From NCBI GenBank assembly GCA_937983105.1, contig CALKAM010000005.1, positions 1-64,000 on the forward strand: DNA of 64,000 nt, given 5' to 3'. The stretch's first letter is position 1. Every line of letters begins with the position of its first letter. Source of the stretch: Planifilum sp021793745 (GTDB lineage Bacteria > Bacillota > Bacilli > Thermoactinomycetales > DSM-44946). A model generated the notes under the pieces. That model was given only the letters and a program-made list of their open reading frames with translations. It searched no databases and had not been told where the DNA came from. The position numbers were made by a program, and so were the translations under genes. Below are positions 1 to 7,599 of the stretch, in pieces.

Positions 1-809
1 TTCTTCAGGATCAGCACATACCGATCATCCAACCGGCTCAAAAGCTCATCGAAATTCATAAAGTGTTGGGCATCGGTGCGGTCCGAGTAGCCCCGGTATG
101 TGGGCGTGTAGAGCAAAATCCGCTTGTTTCGCAACTCCGGATATTTCTCATACAGTTGCTCCTTTTTTTCGGCAACATATTCCGCATCAAACAGCAAATC
201 GATGCGCGGGTTGAAAACCCCCTTCAAAATTTTGCATCCAGGGGAGAAGGATTCCAGGTATTTTTCTCGAAACTTGAGGCCGGGATCGAGGACATAGTCA
301 TATACGTGAACCTTCGCCAATTCCTCTTTGTCTTCGTTTTCCAGCCGCTCCAAGTTGTCGATATTGGCCAGACCGAATTTTTTAAAGGCCCCGAGGGCGT
401 GCCACGTCTGGACAATCAACTGGTCTCCGCTTCTTTCCAAATATTTGATCGGCCTGCAAACATCCTCCACCACGATCACTTCGCTGGTGGCCAGATCGTA
501 GGGGAGTTTGATCAGGCGCGAAATGATGCTTCTCCCGAAATAATTGTTGTATCGGCGGATCGTCAAACCTTCGTATTGGTTCAAATGATTTTTCACCAGC
601 TTGAATTGGAGCGGAGTAACGCCACCGGAGCCCAGGGAGGTGATTTTTCCTTTCTTGACGCGAAACACGTTTTGCATGCGGCGGGCCAGGCGCGGGGTCA
701 GTTCACGCTGCATATATCGTCCCCAGGAGGATCTCTGATTGAGGAATGGAGGTTTTAACACGAGCTTCACCGGTTTTGTCTTTAATATCCATTTGATAAA
801 TTTCTTCAT
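1..809 (-). CDS. CDP-glycerol glycerophosphotransferase family protein, 3' part cut by window edge
   Basis: Read on the minus strand, 269 residues are visible before the left edge. They match the TagB/TagF type that transfers glycerol-phosphate units from CDP-glycerol onto a growing wall teichoic acid chain at the inner membrane face. Seen: a basic N-terminus, an acceptor-region motif VQTWHALGAFKKFG at residues 133-146 (families usually have WHG, here WHA) and LLYTPTYRG near residue 232-240, which is the start of the nucleotide-binding half. The ATG follows AGGTG. Conserved HxxE-type catalytic residues would lie off the edge. Whether it is the primase, polymerase or a related enzyme cannot be told from this part. 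Confidence 0.85.
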   Translation of the reverse strand, partial: MKKFIKWILKTKPVKLVLKPPFLNQRSSWGRYMQRELTPRLARRMQNVFRVKKGKITSLGSGGVTPLQFKLVKNHLNQYEGLTIRRYNNYFGRSIISRLIKLPYDLATSEVIVVEDVCRPIKYLERSGDQLIVQTWHALGAFKKFGLANIDNLERLENEDKEELAKVHVYDYVLDPGLKFREKYLESFSPGCKILKGVFNPRIDLLFDAEYVAEKKEQLYEKYPELRNKRILLYTPTYRGYSDRTDAQHFMNFDELLSRLDDRYVLILK

Positions 810-1230
810 CAGCAGCACCTCATTGTTGCTTTTTCCTTGCCATAACAAAACCGTGTTGTCTGGGGCCCCTATCCGATCGACGGCTGAAGGATCGCCGGCA
901 CCCTTATCCCAGATCTTTTCCGTTTTTCCAAATAAAGGGTTGTGCAGATTAAAAGTATCGCCGCGGCTGTCGCCGGCATCTAATCACACAAACAATCCTT
1001 GATATTCAGCGGATTTCCTTAAATCCGCAAGGAATCATCCCTGTGTTGAATGATACCGCCTTTTCGGAGCCATGTAAACCCTGACCCCCGATGCACGAAA
1101 CGGGATCGGCTTCAATCCGCTGTCATCCTCTCATCTTTATGCAAGTTTTGGAGAGGAATCACCGCCAAAACAAAACCGCTTTGTCCGTCGATCGCCATCG
1201 CACGGGGCAAAGCGGCCATCATACCTGTGG
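810..1230. other. region with no confident gene
   Basis: This stretch holds the upstream region of the glycerophosphotransferase gene on its left. On its right, minus-strand positions 1112-1230 form an open frame with coding-like codon use, in a different frame from the 1231-1437 gene, ending at 1112. Its short visible peptide (for example GMMAALPRAMAIDGQSGF) looks more like a real protein than chance, so it may be a displaced 3' end or a tiny separate gene. No RNA gene or clear terminator is seen. Confidence 0.4.
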
Positions 1231-1437
1231 TCAAACCGTACCCAAGTCGCCGTATCCGAACAAATACTTCCGCTCGAGGCTGCTGATCTCCGTTCGTTGT
1301 CCGCTGTTCCGATCTTCCTCCTCGATGATTTGGCGCCACTCGTTGCGGATCCGCTCTAAATTTTTTAAATACTGCTGTTGAGCTTGAATCGCCTCCTTCA
1401 CCAAACGCATGCGTGCCGGACTGATCGGCTGTTTCAT
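1231..1437 (-). CDS. small hypothetical protein, helical and charged
   Basis: A 68-residue product rich in Arg, Glu and Gln, predicted by eye to be mostly helix (KEAIQAQQQYLKNLERIRNEW). No family is recognised. The ATG has a GGGAG about 12 nt upstream. It follows the 120-aa gene at 1498-1860 by about 60 nt on the same strand, so the two may be co-transcribed. The frame stops just where another minus-strand frame with coding character (to 1112) begins, so a frameshift that shortened a longer protein is possible. Confidence 0.5.
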   Translation of the reverse strand: MKQPISPARMRLVKEAIQAQQQYLKNLERIRNEWRQIIEEEDRNSGQRTEISSLERKYLFGYGDLGTV

Positions 1438-1497
1438 ACCGGATTGATCACTCCCGTTCCCGACTGATTTTTGCCGAAGGGGCCATCCCGCTTTGGT

Positions 1498-1860
1498 TCA
1501 CGGGGAAATCATGTGGAATTCCCCGTCCCGTTTCGTGCTGAGCAACCGGTGCAGGCTGCTGTTATTCGGATCCCTTTTGAGGAGATGGTGAATCAGGGAC
1601 TGCTGAACCGACGGCATGATATGCAAATTCCCGTTCTGAATCCCCCACTCCACATCGTTCAACACCCTCAGGAAAAACCGCAAATCCTCCGCACCGCCAC
1701 CATCCCCGTCGCCTCCAGCGGCCAGACGATCCGCCATCCGGTCAATCGCTTTCTTCATCTCGTTTCGGACCTTTTTCATCAGGGCGATATTCCATTGATA
1801 GTGGTGCAACAAGTCCAGGGCAAGGAGTACGTGTTGCCAAGCCTCTCGATCTTTGGCCAT
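1498..1860 (-). CDS. hypothetical protein, 120 aa
   Basis: Unrecognised cytoplasmic protein with no signal peptide or membrane segment. It has an alpha-helical, His- and Leu-rich N-terminal half, a Gly/Asp-rich hinge around residues 48-56 (AAGGDGDGGG) and a second helical half. The start at 1860 is chosen because AAGGAG lies 11 nt upstream; a nearer ATG at 1868 is out of frame. It probably forms a small operon with the 68-aa gene downstream. Codon use is like that of its neighbours. No function can be assigned. Confidence 0.65.
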   Translation of the reverse strand: MAKDREAWQHVLLALDLLHHYQWNIALMKKVRNEMKKAIDRMADRLAAGGDGDGGGAEDLRFFLRVLNDVEWGIQNGNLHIMPSVQQSLIHHLLKRDPNNSSLHRLLSTKRDGEFHMISP

Positions 1861-2005
1861 CTGCTCATCGTCTCCTTATAGGGGCTGAAACCCTCTGTGT
1901 AATAACAGTTTGTATTTTATTTGTAATGTATTATAACACAACCTGCTCTCCTTTCACAAGATGCATTTTCTTTGGTTTCGCCCATTTCCCCCTTTTCCGC
2001 CAATC

Positions 2006-2041
2006 AAAAAGGGCATTTTCGGACAAACCCGAAAAATGCCC
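2006..2041 (-). terminator. intrinsic terminator after the SDR gene
   Basis: Arms GGGCATTTTCGG and CCCGAAAAATGCCC form a long stem with a short ACAAA loop. On the minus strand it is followed by TTTTTG. It lies about 110 nt after the stop of the SDR gene at 2153. Confidence 0.8.
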
Positions 2042-2152
2042 AGCGGTCTGCTCACTCCGGATCCTTCAAGGTCCGGCAAATCTAAGCTTCCCAGCGGATC
2101 CCGCTTCACCGCGCGCATCGTCTCTCCCTCGATCCGGTTTCAAGCCGATCCC

Positions 2153-2923
2153 TCAGCCCCGCCAAAACCCGCCTTCCGAATGGATCACCTGCCCCGTGAT
2201 CCATTCGGCCTCCTCTCCGGCGAGAAAAGCGACAAGCCGGGCGGCGTCCTCCGGCTGACCGACCCTTCCGGCCGGAAAGCGGGACAACAGATCCCGTTTC
2301 AGGTCATCGGTCATCCATCCCGTATCCGTCGGACCCGGATTGACGGCATTGACCGTGATTCCCCGGGACGCGACCTCGGCGGCAAAGGTGGTGGTGAAAG
2401 CTTCCACGGCTCCCTTGGTGGCCGCATAGGCGATTTCCCCCGGCATCGGACCGAGGGATTGGCCGGAGGTGAGATTGATGATGCGCCCACCCTGATCCCC
2501 CCGCCAGCGCCGGGCAAAACCGACGCTCAACAACAAGGCCGCCCGGACATTCACCGCATAGTGGGCGTCCAAGAGGTCCGCATCCAACCCATCGACCCCA
2601 TCTCGGGTGGAATGGGCGGCGTTGTTCACCAGGATCGAGGGAGCGCCCAAACGCTCCTCCACCCGGTTCAACACCTCTTTGGGGGCCGTCGCGGAAGAGA
2701 GATCCACCGAGAACCCCTCCGCGCGGACGCCCCGGCTTCGCAATTCCGCTTCCAACTCCGACGGATCATCCTTTTCGGCGAACACTTTCTCATCGTAGGG
2801 ATGCCAGTAAGTAAAGAAAATATCGGCACCCCGGTCCGCCAATGCCCGGCAGATGGCGGCTCCGATTCCCCGGCGCCGTCCCGCACCGGTCACGACGGCG
2901 ATGCGGCCGGATAGAGCTTTCAT
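2153..2923 (-). CDS. SDR family oxidoreductase (FabG-like)
   Basis: A 256-residue short-chain dehydrogenase/reductase using NAD(P)H. Seen: the Rossmann motif TGAGRRRGIG near residues 12-21, the NNAA motif, the active-site Ser in NLTSGQS, the Tyr-x3-Lys pair in IAYAATKG and the C-terminal TGQVIHSEGG typical of classical SDRs. The start at 2923 (MKALSG) is preferred over the longer open frame to 2992 because AGGAGGCG sits directly upstream. It is a single-gene unit ended by the hairpin at 2006-2041. The substrate cannot be told; 3-oxoacyl-ACP-reductase-like is only a family label. Confidence 0.9.
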   Translation of the reverse strand: MKALSGRIAVVTGAGRRRGIGAAICRALADRGADIFFTYWHPYDEKVFAEKDDPSELEAELRSRGVRAEGFSVDLSSATAPKEVLNRVEERLGAPSILVNNAAHSTRDGVDGLDADLLDAHYAVNVRAALLLSVGFARRWRGDQGGRIINLTSGQSLGPMPGEIAYAATKGAVEAFTTTFAAEVASRGITVNAVNPGPTDTGWMTDDLKRDLLSRFPAGRVGQPEDAARLVAFLAGEEAEWITGQVIHSEGGFWRG

Positions 2924-3075
2924 TGGATCGCCTCCTGATCGTCTTCTGAATAAATCCTGCCCCGAGGGGCGGCTTCGCTGGCCCCGCCGCAAAGCCCCGC
3001 ACCGGCCTCGAAGCCGAGGAAAAGCGTCGGTTCAGGGAAAATGGAACCCGGGTCCGGCGGGCCCTTCCCCCGACT

Positions 3076-4131
3076 TCACCCGTTCATCCCCTTCACCAAT
3101 TGGTCCAGCTTCGTCAGCGTTTTTCCGATTTTGGCGTGGATCACCTGGTGAAACCGGTGATCCCATTCGGTTTCGCTCCCGTTGATGATCGCCTTTCGTC
3201 CCGTCGCCAGCATCGGCAGCTGGTTGACCGGGTACACCTCCAAACTGGTGCCGATCACCAGGAGGAGGGACGACGCGCGGATGGCTTCGATCGCCTGATC
3301 CCAAACCTCCTCCGGCAACAGCTCGCCGAAGAGCACGATATTGGGACGCACCGGCCCTCCGCAGACGCCGCAGGGACGCCCTTCAATGAAATCCTCCAGG
3401 TCAGCGGGGTTGTCACACCGATGGCAGCGGGCCGTTCGGAGTGTCCCGTGCAGTTCATAAACCTCCGGACTGCCCGCCTGGTGGTGCAGTCCATCCACGT
3501 TTTGGGTGACCACTGCCCGGATGATCCCCTGTTTCGCCCACTCGGCCAACACGTAGTGACCCGCGTGGGGACGCACATCCGCCAGATTCCGCAGGCGCTC
3601 CCCGTAAAACCGGCGAAACAGGTCCGGATTCGTCTCCATCGCCTCCACCGTGGCCACGCGCCGCGGATCGATGTTCCGCCAGAGCCCCGTCGATGAGCGG
3701 AAATCCGGTATTCCGCTTTCCGTGGACATACCGGCCCCCGTCAGCACCACCGCATCCCGTGCTCGGGCGATCGCCTCCGCCAAGCGGGGCAGCGGACACT
3801 TCTCTTCCCAAACCCGGGGATCCGGCACCGGATCTCCGGGAAAACAGACCCGGAACCAGGGAATCAGCCCGGCGGGATCGGCCGTCCGCTGCAGGACCGC
3901 TCCCCAGATTTTCGACCGGAACTCCGGATGCACCTCGATCGGTGCATATTCCTCCCAGGGTTCCTCATCCAAGGCCAGCATCACATCCGGCCAATCCGTC
4001 CATTCCCGGCTTTCCTCGCCGGCCCCGCCGCCGCCAACCCACCAGCGCCATTTTCCCCGTTCGTCCCGTTCACCGGACAGCGTGATAATCCCCGACGATC
4101 CCTCCACCCGCAGCAGGGTTTCCTTCGCCAT
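3076..4131 (-). CDS. Sir2-family NAD-dependent protein deacylase with N-terminal extra region
   Basis: The sirtuin core spans about residues 113-350 and would remove acyl groups from lysines using NAD. Seen: GAGMSTESGIPDFR at 132-145, TQNVDGLH at 209-216, catalytic His in ELHG at 228, a zinc site CHRC (236-239) and CGVC (254-257), and IGTSLEVYP near 293-301. The first ~110 residues are not sirtuin and resemble no domain I can name (Trp-rich, acidic stretch TDWPDVMLALDEEPW). The start at 4131 has AGGAAGGTG 6 nt upstream; an in-frame ATG at 4245 with AAGGGGG would add 38 residues and is a real alternative. Confidence 0.88.
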   Translation of the reverse strand: MAKETLLRVEGSSGIITLSGERDERGKWRWWVGGGGAGEESREWTDWPDVMLALDEEPWEEYAPIEVHPEFRSKIWGAVLQRTADPAGLIPWFRVCFPGDPVPDPRVWEEKCPLPRLAEAIARARDAVVLTGAGMSTESGIPDFRSSTGLWRNIDPRRVATVEAMETNPDLFRRFYGERLRNLADVRPHAGHYVLAEWAKQGIIRAVVTQNVDGLHHQAGSPEVYELHGTLRTARCHRCDNPADLEDFIEGRPCGVCGGPVRPNIVLFGELLPEEVWDQAIEAIRASSLLLVIGTSLEVYPVNQLPMLATGRKAIINGSETEWDHRFHQVIHAKIGKTLTKLDQLVKGMNG

Positions 4132-4539
4132 CGCTTTCACCTTCCTTGATTTCACCAGGATATAGTCTTTCAGTCGCTGATAACCTTCGTTCCGCGGCGT
4201 GACGAGCCAAGAGCGCCCCTCCCCGGCGGCGAGAATCCCTTTCATGGGTCGGCCGCCCCCTTCCCACCTTCGGCAATCCCGAACCCTCTCCCTTCGTCCC
4301 GGCAGCGGAAGGAGCACGACGGAACGGAAGCGGCCCTTCCGCCCGGGCGTACAGGGAAGACCGGCGATCGTGGGACGCACAATCGGACCCCCATCCGGAT
4401 GGGCCGGCACCTCCCGAGGCCCTTCGCCTTTCCCGCATCGGTGCCGCGAACCATCCGTTTCACCGGGGTGAAAAACCCGTCATCCGGAAGGGCCTTGATG
4501 CGGCGCTCACCTTCGGAGGGTGGAGTCCGCGTCGGCAAA
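4132..4539. other. gap of about 400 bp without a firm gene
   Basis: It holds the alternative 5' extension of the sirtuin gene (to 4245). A perfect TTTCACC/GGTGAAA palindrome near 4459-4474 has no T-run on either strand. No convincing RNA, terminator or promoter was found. Confidence 0.4.
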
Positions 4540-5454
4540 TCATGCCGGCTCCCTCGCCACCTCCTCCACCGCCGGACCGCTGCGCTTGGTCTTCAGAAAC
4601 AGGGCGAGTCCCGCCAGGGTCAAGAGGCCGCCGATCCCCTGGTAACCGGTGATCCCTTCCCCCAATAGCAGGTAGGCGAGGATAATCGCCCCCACCGGTT
4701 CCCCCAGGATGGACATGGCGACGGTGGTCGCCCCCAACCGCCGGAGCAGGCTGTTGAACAGGAGATGGCCAAAGACGGTGGGAACGACGGCCAGAAGGAG
4801 GAAGATCCCCCATTCCCGGGGCGGATACCCGACCATTTCGATTCCCGCCGCCAGATTGTAGACAGCCAAAACTCCGGCGGCCGTCGCAAAGACGAGAAAG
4901 CTGTAGACATAGGCGGAGATGTATGCGCAGATTCGCTGACCGATCAACATGTGCACGGAAACGGCCAGAGTGCCAAGCAGCGACAGCCAATCGCCGTAGA
5001 TCGCCTTCTTGGACAAGCCGATGTCCCCCCACCCGATCAGGACCGTTCCGACCAAGGCCATTCCCATCCCGAGCAGCGCGGTGCCGCCGGTCCGTTCCCG
5101 AAACAGCGCGTAGGCTCCGATGGCGACAAAAACCGGCTCCAGGGACAGGACGATCATCGAACTGGCCACCGAGGTGTGGCGGAGGGATTCGATCCAAAAC
5201 AAAAAATGCAGGCCTAAAAAGAGTCCCGACAAAAAGATGAGCCCGCCGTCCCTCGGCCGGAGCTTTCGGACCTCCCGCCGGACGATCCTCCCCATCCAAG
5301 GCGCCATCAGCAAGACGGTGATCAGCAGCCGGTACATGCCGAGGATCGAAGCGGGGGCATCCGACCACTTGATGAAAATGGCGGAAAAGGAGATCGCGAC
5401 GATACCGACGATCAGCGCCGGCACCGGAGACAGGGTAAAACGACCGATATTCAT
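4540..5454 (-). CDS. EamA/DMT-superfamily transporter
   Basis: A 304-residue inner-membrane protein with about ten hydrophobic segments, arranged as two EamA repeats of five helices each. Known members export amino acids or metabolites, but the substrate here is unknown. Seen: an N-terminal half with FSAIFIKWSDAPASILGMYR, where proton-motive DMT exporters usually carry A..F...R, and a second repeat with LGEPVGAIILAYLLLGE, the hallmark end of EamA. The ATG has TAGGAG 8 nt upstream. It is transcribed alone; the C-terminus is short and charged (KTKRSG). Confidence 0.92.
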   Translation of the reverse strand: MNIGRFTLSPVPALIVGIVAISFSAIFIKWSDAPASILGMYRLLITVLLMAPWMGRIVRREVRKLRPRDGGLIFLSGLFLGLHFLFWIESLRHTSVASSMIVLSLEPVFVAIGAYALFRERTGGTALLGMGMALVGTVLIGWGDIGLSKKAIYGDWLSLLGTLAVSVHMLIGQRICAYISAYVYSFLVFATAAGVLAVYNLAAGIEMVGYPPREWGIFLLLAVVPTVFGHLLFNSLLRRLGATTVAMSILGEPVGAIILAYLLLGEGITGYQGIGGLLTLAGLALFLKTKRSGPAVEEVAREPA

Positions 5455-5740
5455 CGAACAGGTCTCCTACATCTTTTTATCCACACCCACCTTATGTGGA
5501 AGAATGCGTTTACACCCCTGATTGTAACACGATTCCCCCCGGCCGACAGCCTGTTTCCCATCATCCACTGTCCCGGACCCCTCCCGGATGCTGCCGTAAA
5601 ACAGCGATCCCCGTCGAACCCGGTCCGGAAGGGGACTTGGTCATCGCCGGCGACCGACCACGCGCCGACGGCAAAAAGGGAGGAGACCATCTCCCGGGCC
5701 ACCGGCCCCCACGGCGGGGCGACGGTTTCCATAAAGACAG

Positions 5741-5763
5741 CAAAACCCGGGCGAGCGCCCGGG
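5741..5763 (-). terminator. intrinsic terminator of the MMPL operon
   Basis: CCCGGGC and GCCCGGG form a tight stem around a GAGC loop. On the minus strand it is followed by TTTTG. It lies about 25 nt after the stop of the heptad-repeat gene at 5788. Confidence 0.85.
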
Positions 5764-5787
5764 CTGCCTCCGGACATCGCCTGGGTT

Positions 5788-7599
5788 TTAGCCTCTAAAC
5801 AAATCCAAGAACCGGTCCCAGAAACCCCGTTTCCCCTCTTCCTTCGGCCCGCTTTTCGGTTTGTCATCCTCTTTTTTGATGCTCTCCGTTTTGATGACGA
5901 ACTGTACGGACTCAACCCGCTTGTTCTTGGACGAGACAAAGGAGACGGGGTCAAAGTCCGAATGATCGTATCGGTCGACCATTTGATCAATTTCCGATTG
6001 CATTTGATCCGGCAAACCCCTTGTCGACCGGGCCAACTTCGAGGTACCATGGTGCAGTTCATGCATCCCCGTCTGAAACTGTTGGGTTCCATCCTTCAGT
6101 TCTGTGATGCCGCCGTGCAAACGCCCGTAGGTTTCCGACAGTCGAGCGACACCGCGGGTATAGTCGACCAACCCGGAATGGAAGGCACCATATTGCTTCG
6201 AGAGGGATTGAAGCCCCTGCTGCAACTTCCTCATCGACTCATCGAGATCGGTTTGATCCAGACTGTTGCCCAATCGGTCGGCGATGATTTCCATATAGAT
6301 TCGCATCTCCCGAACGGACCGAGTCACCTCTTGGAGGGGCGGGTTTACCGCCTGGAAGCTTCCCTTCACAGCGGTGTAGGTATCCTTGGCGGCACGGGCG
6401 GCTGTATAGGTCTGAACCAATTGGTCGACCACCCGGGGATCCGCTCCGCTTGCTTTTAATTGCCGGATATCCTCCTCGGAGATCTCCTGGGCGGGAATCG
6501 CCGCGATCGATCGGTCCAAGGCATGGTAGGCCTTCGCGTATCGGTCCTGCAACGCAGTCAGGGAGTTTTCGGTTTGCCTCAGCCCGCCGGCCATGTCCGC
6601 CAGCCGCTTTTGCAGTTCCTTCAATTGGCCCACGTCGATCGAACCCGCATCGCCCCCGAGGGACTGGCTCAGTTTCTTTAACGCGTCGTAAATAGCCTCG
6701 GACCCTTCAACCAAATCGGCGGAGCCCTGCTCCAATTCGCGGATCCCCTGCCGGTATTTTTTCGACCCCCCGTGCAGACCCTCGATCCCTTGCTGAAGTT
6801 GCGCCATCCCCTTGTTCAGTTCGCCCATGCCCGCATCGATCCCCTGGACCGCATCGGACAGGGACTTCATCCCGTCCGTCATCTCATCGGTATCGGGGAT
6901 GTCGATAGACAGGGTCGGCGGGATGCCCGTGATTTGGATGCCTTCCATTTCCAGATCCCGGACATCGGCTTTTACCACAAAGCGCGCTTCTTTGCCGGGT
7001 AGGACGGTGAACGTCACCTGCTGATTTTTACCCGCCTCGGCGATCGTTCCGCCGTTCGCCTGGATATGTTGAAAGATTTCCGGGTCCAGGGTAAGGGATA
7101 TCTGCAACATATAGTTCTCGAAAAAGGGGTTCTCACTCGCCTTTTCGTTCGCCCGGGTATGGATGCGGATCTCCAGCTTTCCATCCTTGCCTAGCAACTG
7201 TTCAGGGGATAAGCTTTTGCCGTTCAACCGATAGGAGACGTCGATATCCCAGGGCAGCGGCCGGTCCTTGAGGGTCCCCTGATAATAAAACAAGTCCTTC
7301 GACGTGACGAACCCGACCCGCTGACCGTCCCGTTCCATCGGTGTCAAGTCGGTCAGATTTTCAACGCGGGTGTAAGGGCCGTAATCGATGATCTTCCCGG
7401 GCTTTTCGACCAAAAATTTGTTGACCACATAGATCTCCTTCGGGTCACCGTCAGCCTCCAAGGTTGCGTATACCACTTCGCTTTTCCCCGAATGGACCCC
7501 CTTCTCGGAGGCCTTTGCCCCGTGTGCCATCGGCAAGGCGACGGGCATCACCAGAAGAAGGAGGGTCAGGAGCATCATCCCCGTTCGTTTAAGCCTCAT
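5788..7599 (-). CDS. secreted Leu-x-x-Gly heptad-repeat protein coupled to MMPL exporter (YhgE/Pip-like heptads)
   Basis: A 603-residue protein with a signal peptide at about residues 1-28 and no other clear membrane segment. The middle holds two runs of X-X-X-Leu-X-X-Gly heptads (about 235-310 and 470-540, as in GIEGLHGGSKKYRQGIRELEQG) that should form long helical bundles outside the membrane, and the C-terminus is Lys-rich. Such heptads are known from YhgE/Pip proteins, which however carry several helices in the membrane; this one does not. The start at 7599 overlaps the exporter stop (TGATG) with AAGGAG 8 nt upstream, so translation is coupled. It probably acts as an external partner of the exporter. 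Confidence 0.82.
   Translation of the reverse strand: MRLKRTGMMLLTLLLLVMPVALPMAHGAKASEKGVHSGKSEVVYATLEADGDPKEIYVVNKFLVEKPGKIIDYGPYTRVENLTDLTPMERDGQRVGFVTSKDLFYYQGTLKDRPLPWDIDVSYRLNGKSLSPEQLLGKDGKLEIRIHTRANEKASENPFFENYMLQISLTLDPEIFQHIQANGGTIAEAGKNQQVTFTVLPGKEARFVVKADVRDLEMEGIQITGIPPTLSIDIPDTDEMTDGMKSLSDAVQGIDAGMGELNKGMAQLQQGIEGLHGGSKKYRQGIRELEQGSADLVEGSEAIYDALKKLSQSLGGDAGSIDVGQLKELQKRLADMAGGLRQTENSLTALQDRYAKAYHALDRSIAAIPAQEISEEDIRQLKASGADPRVVDQLVQTYTAARAAKDTYTAVKGSFQAVNPPLQEVTRSVREMRIYMEIIADRLGNSLDQTDLDESMRKLQQGLQSLSKQYGAFHSGLVDYTRGVARLSETYGRLHGGITELKDGTQQFQTGMHELHHGTSKLARSTRGLPDQMQSEIDQMVDRYDHSDFDPVSFVSSKNKRVESVQFVIKTESIKKEDDKPKSGPKEEGKRGFWDRFLDLFRG

Noticed and set aside
4459..4474. Perfect TTTCACC/GGTGAAA palindrome considered as a terminator
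   Set aside because: No T-run follows on either strand and it is not near a gene end.
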